This document shows, in pieces, positions 50,630 to 62,441 of a DNA stretch of 64,000 nucleotides. The notes beneath the pieces are model-generated. The model did not search any database, had not been told where the DNA came from, and saw only the letters and a program-made list of their open reading frames with translations. This DNA comes from Hirsutella rhossiliensis. Lineage: Eukaryota > Ascomycota > Sordariomycetes > Hypocreales > Ophiocordycipitaceae. The stretch is taken from positions 2,356,001 through 2,420,000 of the forward strand of contig NW_025408668.1 of NCBI RefSeq assembly GCF_020360975.1, given 5' to 3'. Positions within the stretch are counted from its first letter, which is position 1. Every line of letters begins with the position of its first letter. Both the position numbers and the translations under genes were made by a program.

Positions 50630-52971
50630 ATGTTCTCCGAGTGTGCGTCCGGCTCGTCGCATCGCCCAATGTCCGCTGACGCCATCGTCTAGATGCTTCA
50701 CGCTTCCTAGCACAGTCCCAGTCCCGGCTCTCCAACTTTGGCCAGCCCGACCCAGACCACTCGCAACGTCAAAACGACTGGGCCTCGTCGCGCCCGGGCC
50801 GATCCCAACGAGATGCAGGCCGGGGGCCCGTTCCCGCCAGGTCGTTCCTCGCCCGGGGCTACGGCGGGAACCCGTATCAACAGAATGGCGCTGGCTCGCG
50901 CTTCGGCCCTCTGGGCTTTGCATCTCGCATATCCGCCGCACAGGACGCCCCACTCTTCTACAGCACACTCGACGAGTTCCGTGACGAAGACGACGAGGAA
51001 GAGCGGGAGAGAGAGGCGGCCGATCTGTACGCGCTGCAACGGTCGAGGCGCGTAGCCGCCGCCAGCAAGCTTGCAGAGAGCGCCGAGTCCGCCAACAGCC
51101 ACGCATCAGTCGATGAGAGCGCCGACCAAACCCAAAGTCCATACCGCAGTCATGGCCTGGCACGGGGCATCAAGAGCAGCTGGAACGCCACGAGGAGCAC
51201 ACACCAGCCACACGTGGTGCACGACGCATTACTAGAGGAAGCGGAAGAGGTGGCACAACCCCGAGGAGACCACGCCGATCACGATACCAAGGGCAAAATG
51301 GTTGATATTGGTCTGGAATCGCAGGAGGACGGCGACGAAGAGCCGCCTGAATCGCTGCTGGGCGGAGAGGCGCCGGCCGAGTCAAGCCCTCCCCCCTTTC
51401 AGCAGTTCAACCCGCATCCAGAACGGGAGCCATTTATGCTCAAGAGGTCTGCCACCGATGACACAGAGCCGAGTAGCATACGCAGGCAGGACCCGGCAGA
51501 GTTTGAGCCCGCCGCCCAGCAAGGAAACCTCGTGGTCGAGGGCGAGCTCTTCAAACACGACCCCTTCTTCGCCTGGATCTTCCTCATCAGTCTGGCTGGC
51601 ATGATGTCGACCTTTGTCCTTGTCTGGCTGCACACCTCGCCTCGGAAGAGCCCCGTTGGCGACACGATATACGCCACGCTCCAGAAATCATTTGACATGC
51701 TGGTTGTCGACACCGTCGTGGCCGTCGCTGTATCCTTCTTCTGGCTGGCCGCCCTGCGCTCCTTTGTCAGGCCGGTCGTCAACATCATCCTCGTTGCGGT
51801 GCCCGTCATCATGCTGTCCTTTTCTCTCTACACCTTCGTCTCCTCGTTCCAGGGGAGGACCAAGGGGTCCAGCGTCCAAGACAGCGTCATGCGGTGGGCG
51901 TCTCTGGTGCCGGCCGCCTCCTGCATCCTGTGGTTGTGGCTCGTCGCCAAGGGGCGGAGGGCGATTCAGCAGGCCATTGAGATGCTGCAGTTCTCGTGCA
52001 AGATCCTGGCGCAGAACCCGGCCCTGCTCCTCGTGGGATTTGGCTGCCTCGGCCTGATTGTCTTCTGGACATGGGCCTGGCTGGCCATGTTCACACGCGT
52101 CTTCATGGGCGGCTACTTCTCCACGTCTCTGGTCCGCTTCGTGATTCGCCTGTCGAGCTGGTGGCTGGGCGCGGCCTTTATCCTCATGTACCTGTGGACA
52201 CTGGCTGTCATCAACGCCGTCCACCGCGCAACTACGGCGGCAACCGTTTCGCAGTGGTATTTTCATCGCAACGCGGGCCCGGCGACGCCCTCGAGCGAGA
52301 TTGTGCTCGCGGCTCTGAGCCATGCCACGACGACCATCTTTGGCAGCATCTGCGAGTCGACGCTCCTGTCGCTGCTGCTGCGCGCGCCACTACTCTTTCT
52401 GCCGAGGAGAATAGGGTCCGCCATCACCAACCTGGCAGCATTTTGGATACCGACACCGATGGTGGCACTGACCAACCCGCTGTCGGTTACCTACGCGGCC
52501 ATCCACTCGCAGAGCCTGGCTACCTCGGCAAGGGGGCTGGACCAGATGGAGGTGGTGTCGCCGGCCATTCCGACGACGACGCTCACTCCACGGGCTCTGC
52601 GGCTCCGCGGACAGGCCAACGGACTGCTCCCGTACCGGTTGGCGAAGCTGCTCCTGGTGGCGACACGGTTCATCATGGCGACGGGGCTGGGGTTTGCGGG
52701 GTGGGTCATCACGGCCAAGCAGCTACAGATCCAGCTTCCGGACGGCATGGGGATGCGCGGATCGGCATACGCCTACGTCGTGGGCATCATGGCGAGCTTC
52801 ATCGGCTACTCGGTGATGGGAGCGATGGAGGGCATTTTGAGCGGCATCGTGGACGCGGTACTCATCTGCTACGGAAGCGAGAGGCGCATGGAGAGGGGCC
52901 ACGGGCGGTTCTGTCTCGAGGCGGCGCATCTGTTTGGCGAGAGGCGGATTGGCGAGGAGGGATATGCGTAA
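50630..52971 (+). CDS. Choline-transporter-like (CTL/PNS1 family) multi-pass membrane protein
   Basis: Exons 50630-50642 (13 bp) and 50693-52971; intron 50643-50692 (GTGCGT...TAG) joins MFSEY to ASRFLAQSQSRLSNF; 763 residues. The N-terminal ~290 residues are polar and acidic (FRDEDDEEERERE). The first membrane segment is FFAWIFLISLAGMMSTFVLVWL, followed by about nine more, and the CTL signature region includes WTLAVINAVHRATTAATVSQWYF and IFGSICESTLLSLLLRAP, then LAKLLLVATRFIMATGLGF and a terminal CYGSERRMERGHGRFCLEA. Family members (PF04515) sit in plasma or organelle membranes; choline transport is shown for some animal members but not for yeast Pns1, so substrate is open. The 378-aa frame overlapping it (51996-53132) is a shadow. 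Confidence 0.88.
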
Positions 52972-53811
52972 GCCAGCATCGCACGGCGTCGATTGCAAGC
53001 ACTTTTGAATGGGTTTGCTTCCTTTTTATTGACTTGCTCTTGAAGTCGCTGGAGCCTTTGAGAGTAGACTGCAGCGCGATTGAATTCGAAAGAGGGCGAC
53101 GGTTTGGATGGGAGGTAGGCACTGGCCTCTGATGGGCCTTTTGCGGGTGGCGAGCGAGGGCTTGACTGTGAGAGTCGCACGACGCAGGAATCCAACACTC
53201 CGGTGCTTGTGCTTTGGAAGCTTCTAGCGAGGGGTGGAGGCTGCGGCAGAGACGCGTGCGTGTTGGGCCTGAGTGGTGCTTCTAGAATACCGAGGTCCTG
53301 GTACGGATAATCTGTACAGGCATCCAGGGTCTTGTGATGGCGGCTCCAGGCTGAAGCTGCGCTAGCCCGGCCTCCCGGGACTTGATTACCCGGGGCACGA
53401 ATGGGGCTTGGCCGGGCACGGGAGGCATTGCTCGATTGCCACTGCGGACAGGTACCTCGTCGGACCGGCGGTCCCGCCTTTTTCGCTGCCACATGCTTGT
53501 ACCAAGCACATACGTAATGGCTGCCATCTCTTTGACCTTGGACGACGCGTCCATTTAACTTTGCCACTTCACCTCTTTTCCCACTTCATCCTTAAGTTCT
53601 ATTCTGCCTCTCTCCCCTCGTCCCCAGTCTCTGCTCCGTCTTTTATCCTCGCTGTCCAGCTCGATCAATCTACACCTCCTTGAAACCTGCCTGTCTCCGA
53701 GACGTCATCACAACCCCACACTTCGTCTCGGACCCGCGACGTCATCCATCAGCAACCCAATCTCTCGTCGCTTCTCGCTTTGAAATCACCACATCGCGCA
53801 CCTACTGCCAC
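52972..53811. other. Intergenic, upstream of WW-domain gene
   Basis: Promoter and CT-rich leader (53560-53700). A 232-codon minus-strand frame running back over the transporter 3' end lacks any motif. Confidence 0.5.
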
Positions 53812-54868
53812 ATGGACGATTACGCTCCGCCATCTGGCCCTCCGCCGCCAAAGTCCCCCGAAGTGCCGGCGGGCTGGGCCGCTCGCTGGAACGAGCAGTA
53901 CAAAGAATGGTAAGGCGCCTTCGCTTTCGACGTGTTGCGCGCAATCCGCCCCCGATCTGACCCGCCATCCTAGGTTCTACGTCAATCTGTACACGAAACA
54001 GTCGCAATGGGAGAAGCCCACTGTCCCTGCGTTCCCCCCCGCCGACAACAACCACGACGAGCCCCCGCCCGGGTATGAGCCCGCCAGCGGCCCCGCGCCT
54101 ACTGATACCAAGAAGAACCCGTACCAGGAGGACCGGCCTGCCTCTGCCGCCGTCGGCGGCTCGTCGACCGAGGACGAGGACGCCAAGCTAGCTGCCAAGC
54201 TGCAGGCCGAGGAGGACGCCAAGGCGCGCGGGAACCCGGGCGGTCCACAGCCTCCTGTCGGGTACGGCGAGGCCCACTCGTATCAACATCAGAGCCACAG
54301 CCCTTATCCCCAGGAGCAATATCCGCACGACCTGCCGGCGCGGGACCGTGAGAAAGCAAAGGCTGGCGGCTTTCTGGGCAAGCTCTTCGGCAAGGGCAAG
54401 GCGCCGATGGGGGGCTCACAAGGCGGCTACGGAGGATATTCGCCACAGCCGCAGCAGGGCTACTACCAGTCGCAGCCGCAATACGCCGGGTATCCGCAGC
54501 ACGGTGGCTACGGTGGAGGCTACGGGGCCCCGGGAGGCTACGGCGGCGGGTATGGCGGGGGATACGGCGCGCAGCCCGGGTTCGCGCAACAGCAGCCGGG
54601 TAAGAAACCGGGCATGAGCGGCATGGGCATGGGACTTGCCGGTGGCGCTCTGGGCTTGGGCGCGGGCGTGCTCGGTGGTGCGCTCGTGGCGGATGCAATT
54701 CACGACCACGACCAGGAGTCGTACATGGACGGATACGGTAAGCGCATTTTCCCAGTGCCCACGAAGATGCGTCATCTTTGCTGACATGGTACTACAGCGG
54801 ACGGCCAGGACAATGATTTCGGCGGCGGTGATTTCGATGGCGGTGATTTCGGCGGCGGCGACTTTTAA
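53812..54868 (+). CDS. WW-domain protein, Wwm1-like
   Basis: Exons 53812-53909, 53974-54737 and 54798-54868; introns GTAAGG...TAG and GTAAGC...CAG; 310 residues. One WW domain (about 16-47: VPAGWAARWNEQYKEW then FYVNLYTKQSQWEKP, spliced within the second-strand Trp codon) binds Pro-rich ligands. Then an acidic helix (DEDAKLAAKLQAEEDAKA), a basic GGFLGKLFGKGK, a Gly/Tyr/Gln-rich low-complexity stretch (YGGGYGAPGGYGGGYG), a glycine-rich hydrophobic segment (GLAGGALGLGAGVLGGALVADA) and a DF/GG tail. Resembles yeast Wwm1, reported to interact with the metacaspase; the role here is inferred. Confidence 0.85.
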
Positions 54869-55262
54869 GCTACCCAGTTGGGTCCGGGACACAGTATTCT
54901 GTTTGATTGGAATAGCTCTTTTTTTTTGGTTTTTTGGCAAGACTGGTGGTGGCGCATCGACATGATCGCCGCGCTGGGAAGATTGTAGGCGCACAAGGAA
55001 ACTCTCACGAGAACTGAACGGCTGGACAGGCACTTGTGCACCTACTCTTTGCGACACAGCGTCTGTTTTTAATACATTTTACCAAGAGGCTCGTGGACCA
55101 TCAATCGCGTGGTTGCTCTTGCGGTTTTGAGGAAGCGGTAGAGCTATCAAGGCGCGTCTGTATTTGTTCCCGTGCCATGATCATGCCGTGATGTAACCAT
55201 CATCGTGAACCGCCGTATCGGCGCGCCCGTGGCTGAATTCAATTCGTCATCGGCGGTGTCCG
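54869..55262. other. Convergent 3' regions
   Basis: Between the WW-domain gene and EMC7. A T-rich run near 54921-54937 may belong to 3' processing. Nothing else. Confidence 0.45.
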
Positions 55263-56175
55263 TCATCTCCTCACGCCCTGCTGCTTGGCCGGCCCCTCAC
55301 CGCCAGCATCGCCGGCTGAGCTGCCGTCCTTCTTCTTGGAACCGGCCAGGAAGGCGGCCATGTCGAATTCCCCGAGGGGATTGCCAGCCGCCTGGCCGCC
55401 GCCCATCATGGCAGCCACAGGACCGCCCTTGCGTTGCTGCTCCTCGAACTCGGCCTTCATATCGGGGTCCACTGCAAGCGGTTACTGTGAGTCGAGGTAC
55501 AGAGTGGAAAGAGGGAGGTCAGGGCTCACTGTTCTCCATGAGGTAGGGCATGCCGATGAAGATGATCATGCTGACAGCGCCCATGAGGATCATGGGGTTC
55601 TTGAGAATAGTGAGGACAGAGACTGCATTGGTAGAGAGATGCGTTAGTAGAGCACAAGGTCGAAGTGGGTGGTGAACATGGCGACAGCCGAGCGACGTAC
55701 ATCCAGGCCTCTCGAGGAAGTAATTCTTGCCGCCGAGGTGCCGCAGCTCAAAGCCGGCGCCGACGCTGCCATCCCTGACAGGCAACGCCTCGCCCTTGTT
55801 CGCCCAGTCGTTGCCGCGAAACGTCTCCCAGGCAGCGACGGTGCCTCCCGGGGCGTCGGGGCCGCCGCCGACATCGATACGGAGGGGGCGAAAGGCCTCG
55901 GAGGGGCAGTGGACGTCGGCAAGATAGGAGCCGGGGGTGACGTTATGGAAGACAAAGGTGTTGACGGCCGAGAGGGGCGCCGTGTAGTGGGCGCCGAGCG
56001 AGGCGAGCGTTGCGTGGGTGCGGGCGGCGAGGGCGAAAGGGTTGGGCGACGCGGGAAGGTAGAGCGTCACGGAGTGGGACGAGGGCGAGGGCGAGGGAGA
56101 GGGCGAGGGCGAGGAGGCGGAGGCGGAGACGCACAGCGCGAAGCTGGCGAGGAGGGCACTGCTGTCGAGGCGCAT
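55263..56175 (-). CDS. EMC7: ER membrane protein complex subunit 7
   Basis: Subunit of the EMC insertase, which places tail-anchored and multi-pass proteins in the ER membrane; yeast counterpart Sop4. Exons 55701-56175, 55530-55622 and 55263-55471; introns GTACGT...CAG and GTGAGC...CAG; 258 residues. Signal peptide (SALLASFALCVSASA) followed by a (SP)n run encoded by a GAGGGC repeat; a luminal beta-sandwich (VTLYLPASPNPF, FVFHNVTPGSYLADVHC, FELRHLGGKNYFLERPG); one membrane helix (LMGAVSMIIFIGMPYLM) after ILKNPM; then the cytosolic MDPDMKAEFEEQQRKG helix and a Lys/Gly-rich tail. The text around the helix is diagnostic of EMC7. Confidence 0.92.
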
Positions 56176-56517
56176 GGTTGCCGTTTGGCGACACGCAGCT
56201 GGCGGTGGATGTGGTGGTGGTGGAGGGACGGGACGGTTGGTTAGAAGAGGAATAAGCTACAAAGTTGGAGTGGGCGGACGAGGCCTGGGAGAGGTTTGGG
56301 GCTAGAGTGGAGCGGGCCAATCAGAGGCCACATAAGCTTCGGTACCTTGAAGCTTTCATTTGCTGCCCGTCCTCATTATTCAACAACAGCTCTCATCATC
56401 AGTTAAATCTACCAATGACTCCAACTCTACAAGCTGCAGTACCTCCTCTTGGGTATCCCAGCCCTCGGTGGCCTGCACGCACCCGTCATTCGCCGTCCCT
56501 CGCCGGCCTCACCTCGT
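56176..56517. other. Intergenic, EMC7 promoter/cysD 3' region
   Basis: Both flanking genes leftward. No feature recognised. Confidence 0.45.
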
Positions 56518-58194
<1,677 letters not shown>

Positions 58195-59601
58195 GCTGGG
58201 CGGTTGAGCACTTGGTGGATTGATCAAAGAGGGCAAGTGAGGGCAATGATGAGGTCGGAGTCAATGGCAGCAAGCTGTCAATTGGAGGGGAAGAAGAGCT
58301 GAAGGATGGCGAGAAGGACGTTGCTATGTAACTCGCCCCCCAACGCAGTCTCTACATGCAATGACACTCTGCGACGCAGAGCTTGATGCCCATCATGTGG
58401 GGGGAGGGGGTAGAAAAGGGCCCTGCTTTTCGATCACGCCATCGAGCTGGGCCCAGCCCGCGCTCGTGTCATCGCCGGCTCGTCTTGCCTGTGGACAGCG
58501 TGGGCAGCCACTGTCCCCGTGGGCTGGAATATGAGGGCAGCTCGCCTGGAAGAGTGGAGGAGGGATGGGGGATTTTAGCCGGGCGCTGTCGGTTGGGCTG
58601 CTGTTGCTTTTGGGGTTGCACCAGGAACGGCGTCGGGTATGCATGCGTTTTATGTTACATGGCGGTGCTGTATGGTTACCCCGGGCATGCTGGGATGATG
58701 AAAGATGAAGACCGGAGGGAAAAGACGACATGGCATGCCTTGGTGGAGGGAGAAGGCAAGTCTTTGCCCGCATCCTCTTGGCAAGCGCCGGTTATAAACC
58801 TCATAGCGGCGGTATGAAAAGTCGACATGCCCAGCCCCCGATTTGTAGGGACGACGTTGAGAAATAGAAACGGAAGCATGTCCGGAGTTCGGGCGATGGA
58901 GATGCCCGAGGGCCCGCGCGATAGCCCGACCCAGCCGGGGGTTCGGTCCGGGCCGGGGCTCGGATCCGGCCCGGCATGGCCCCGTCCCCCCCGGCACACA
59001 TCTACTCAAGCGACCGGCCCCTCTCGCGATGGTGACACCAATCAAGGTCCGGTCTGGTCGCCCGCTCGGCGCGGCAGGATGCACGAGCTGGCCCATAGGT
59101 GTGAGAGCAAGGCGTTTCGGATCTCAGACACCTGACGTCAACAACGTACCAGTCAAATTTACCAATTTTTCCTCACGTCTTTTCTTTCAGTTACTTACAA
59201 ACTTGGTCGGCAGGAATCAAAAGACCGTGCAGTGGTAATTACTGTACGCGACGAAAAGGGGAACCCAAACATCTAAAATTAGGGGTGGGTGTTTTCTCTC
59301 TAGCTGAGCATGCTTCCCGTTTCACCCCCTGGACCCCTTTGTCGTGCGCCTCTCTATTCCCGCCATGTCCCGCCATGTCGCCGCATGGAGCTGCCCGCCT
59401 GTCCAAGTCGCTGTTGTGGCCGTCAACAACCCGCGCCCATGTCACCCAAGAAATGCTGCTGGTCGAATATACCTCGTGCAAGTAAGTACACGAGAGGTTG
59501 GGAGTGCGTCGCGTCCTTCTCCCTTTGCCAACCTCTCTCTCTGCCCGTTTCATGCTGCGCCTCGGCCTCTTCTGCTGCCTCGCCGACGCCCGTCTCCCAG
59601 T
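58195..59601. other. Intergenic, upstream of cysD
   Basis: Promoter of cysD and 3' region of the membrane-protein gene. Open frames here have no family match and no splice-consistent continuation. G/C-rich 58900-59060. Confidence 0.5.
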
Positions 59602-60188
59602 TCAAGCATCCTGCATCTGCATCGCCTTGGTGTTGTTGGCATGGTCGGCGCCCGACTTGCGCACGCCCGTCATGAACATTTGCTTGGCGGTGAGGATGGT
59701 CGAGGCACTCCAGGCGCAAAAGGCGGCGGCAGCAATGATGGAGTCGACGCGACCGACGGTGCAGACGGTGCCGCGGCACATGGCGAGCCCGCCGAGGAAG
59801 ACGGCGTGGGCGATGAAGGCGGCAAAGTAGAAGAGGGCGTTGCAGGCCTCGACGCTCATGCAGCCGTAGGGGTGGGCGGCGCGCGGGCACAGGCGCGGCG
59901 CGAGCTCGAGGTAGAGGAGCGAGAGGACGGAAAAGGACGAGGCGAAGACGAGGAAGTTGAGCGAGGCGGGTGAGCCGCGGCGGGTGGTGACGAGATACCA
60001 GTGGACGACTGGGCGCAGTGTTATTAGACTCGGTTCTTCTCTTGACCCTTTCCTCATTTTGCGACTTGTTCCTTGCAAAGAGAGTAACGAAAGAAAGAGG
60101 TAAACGTACCATATGCCGAGAGCCCGAGATTGGCGGCGGCCAGGAGGCCCTGGAAGACGCGAAGAGAGACGATGGACGTTCGACCCAT
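59602..60188 (-). CDS. MARVEL-like four-helix membrane protein
   Basis: Exons 60110-60188 and 59602-60008; intron 60009-60109 (GTACGT...CAG) joins LGLSAY to VVHWYLVTT; 161 residues. Four hydrophobic segments: VFQGLLAAANLGLSAYVVHWY, NFLVFASSFSVLSLLYLELA, ALFYFAAFIAHAVFLGGLAM and SIIAAAAFCAWSASTILTA, with short charged turns and a polar tail (NNTKAMQMQDA). The spacing and helix-1 RVFQ-like beginning match the MARVEL fold of fungal cortical/vesicle proteins (Nce102-like group), although identity to a specific member is not clear. Confidence 0.82.
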
Positions 60189-61631
60189 GGCTGCGATTCA
60201 ACTAAACGAGTGTAGCAAAGGCGAGGAAGCCCGACAATGAGAAAACCCGGGTATCAGATTCAAGCAGGAGGCACGGAAGCGAGCGTAAGAGGAAAGGGAA
60301 GCAAAAGTAGACGACAGGTGCACGGGCGAGCGGCGGCCGATAGCTTCTATGTATACTGGGCAAGAAGCAGGCTGGCCGAGGGGGACAAGACTAGCCACGT
60401 TTCGAGGGAGGGAGAAATAATACGAGGCGCAAGTCAAAAGAAGAGCGTGTGCGTGAGGAAGAGAAAAGGGAGGCGGCGAGTTGGTTGGGGTCAGGAAGGG
60501 AGGGTGGCTAACTAACTAGATGGCGGGAGGGGAGAGTCATGGAGGCGGAATGAAGGGTTATGCCGTCGCGCGCATTTCCCGCTTCTGGCTCTCTCTCTCT
60601 CTCTTCCTCTGGCCCCGGACTGAGACGCCCGAGGGATTGCTCTGAAACGGTCGAGCGACCGGGGGGCGGGGGAGGGGGGGCAAAGACGACGGCAGTAAAA
60701 GAGTCGAGAATCAAGACAAAAGACAGACACGCGTAAATAAGGAGAAAGAGAATGGCCGCGGCGGAGCCTCATAAAGAAAGTCGTAAAGAGAGAGACGGAC
60801 GGACGGACCCCTAATGGATCTTTGCCTGTCCATTATCCGTTATGCCTTGACTTATACCGCATGGATGATCGACATTCGATCAATCTTGCCGCGGGCTTTT
60901 AAAGGCAGATCCTTGCTCGGACCAAGACCGTCTGTACGGATACAGTAGTCCGGTTTTCTCCCTCTCTACTTTTCTCTTTATTTTTTGACCTCACGAGCAC
61001 GAGTCTCTGGGCGTGATGGCTTCGTCGGATGGAGAGGGAGAAAGGCGCCATGACGAGAGGCGAAGTGTCAAACGGCGGGGGAGGCAGACGGAGGGAGAGA
61101 GATGAACGAATGTCTCTGCTTGCCCTCTTGCAGGACAGCACAGTGCTGTTCAAGTGTTCAAGTGTTCAAGGAAAGGGAGCGGCCCCGCTGTTAGTGCAGC
61201 AGCAAGGAGTGATGATGTGCTGCCTGTTGCGGTTGGACTATTACGTTTTTACAGCACAGCGGATAATTACGGGTCTGCTGGCTGAAGCTGCGGGTGCACT
61301 CAATCCACAGGTACGAATAAGTTACTCGGAAACAGAGTTCGAGAGCCCACGAGGGAGGGCGCTCTCCGGCCGCGACTTGGCCGCCTCGGCTTGGCATGCG
61401 CCCATGCGTGGCTGTCGCGAGAGAAGAAGGGTCGCCCTTGCGGCTGTCTCGGCCGAATTGCAGTTGTGTCGTTGGTGACGACATGTATGTATATACCTTT
61501 ATGTATGTATATATTGTGTACGTAGTATGCATGTGCCGAGGATGATGCCCCACCCGTCCGGCCGTAGTTATGGTTTGCCAAAAATGATCAGATGGGTGCC
61601 AGATAGATAGATAGGTGCAGATACCTACCGG

Positions 61632-61699
61632 TAGATGGGTGTAGATAGATGGGTGCAGATAGATGGGTGCAGATAGATGGGTGCAGATAGATGGGGTGC
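61632..61699 (+). repeat. 14-bp minisatellite
   Basis: Four to five head-to-tail copies of GATAGATGGGTGCA (first copy with one change, last slightly altered), preceded by a short GATA run. Confidence 0.85.
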
Positions 61700-62043
61700 T
61701 TCCCACAAGATCTAGGTACAACCTACCTAGGTATTAATCTCTCTTGATATGCGTACGTACCTCGTGTAACATTTGCAGGCACGGAGTCGGAGCATTTCCA
61801 TGCAAGGCACCGATACGGGGTATCTGCATGGCCGTACGGGGTATTCGCATGTGCTGTGCACTGTACGCGTCGGAGCCATTCCTCTCCTGGACTCACCCGA
61901 CATTGGCCGCTGGACCTCGGCTAGGGGCCCAGCACATGTACGTACTGTACCGACCGGACTGCACTGTAGCGCGCTGTAGAGTCCACTAAGATGGATGGAC
62001 GGGCCGCCTGCCGCACATCTATCTCTTGGGCGCTCCATTCCCC

Positions 62044-62133
62044 TCTTCCTCTTCCTCCTCCTCCTCCTCCTCCTCCTCCTCCTCCTCCTCCTCCTCCTCC
62101 GCCGCCGCCGCCTCCTCCTCCTCTCTCTTCTCC
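62044..62133 (+). repeat. (CTC)n/(CCG)n pyrimidine-rich tract
   Basis: About eighteen CTC units, a GCC run, then more CTC, ending some 300 bp before the acyl-CoA synthetase start; a strand-asymmetric promoter/leader tract. Long frames through it are artefacts of repeat composition. Confidence 0.9.
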
Positions 62134-62441
62134 CTCGCCATCTGCAGCCGCCTGCTGCTCTGCTAGCATCCTCTCCATCCTCCCTTGCACACCAGCAAGC
62201 GTCGCCTGGCCCCGCCTTTCTCGCCATTGATCCCGAGACACCCTGTCCAATCACCGCCGGCCTTTTCGCCTCGCCTTTTCCCCTTCTTCTTCACCCTGCC
62301 GCCTCGTTAATCGACTCCCTTGCTCTTGTGCCACCCCGTCTGCTTCTCTGCCTTTGTGCTTGTGACAGCCCTTCCTTTGTGGCTCTGCCGTTCACCCCGC
62401 CAATCCCCCCCCCCCAGACAAAGACTCAGATCCGGAACACA

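Larger units (their letters stand above)
60189..62441. other. Long divergent region with repeats
   Basis: Between the MARVEL gene (leftward) and the acyl-CoA synthetase (rightward). Contains GA-rich low complexity, a 14-bp minisatellite (61632-61699) and a long CTC/CCG tract (62044-62133). Frames such as 61029-61478 look like chance. No gene supported. Confidence 0.55.

Noticed and set aside
51996..53132. 378-codon + frame, and 211- and 232-codon minus frames
   Set aside because: Shadows of the CTL-family gene; they lack hydrophobic periodicity or any known motif.
61632..61699. Regular short repeats considered as a CRISPR-like array
   Set aside because: Repeats are contiguous without spacers and the genome is eukaryotic; a minisatellite explains them.
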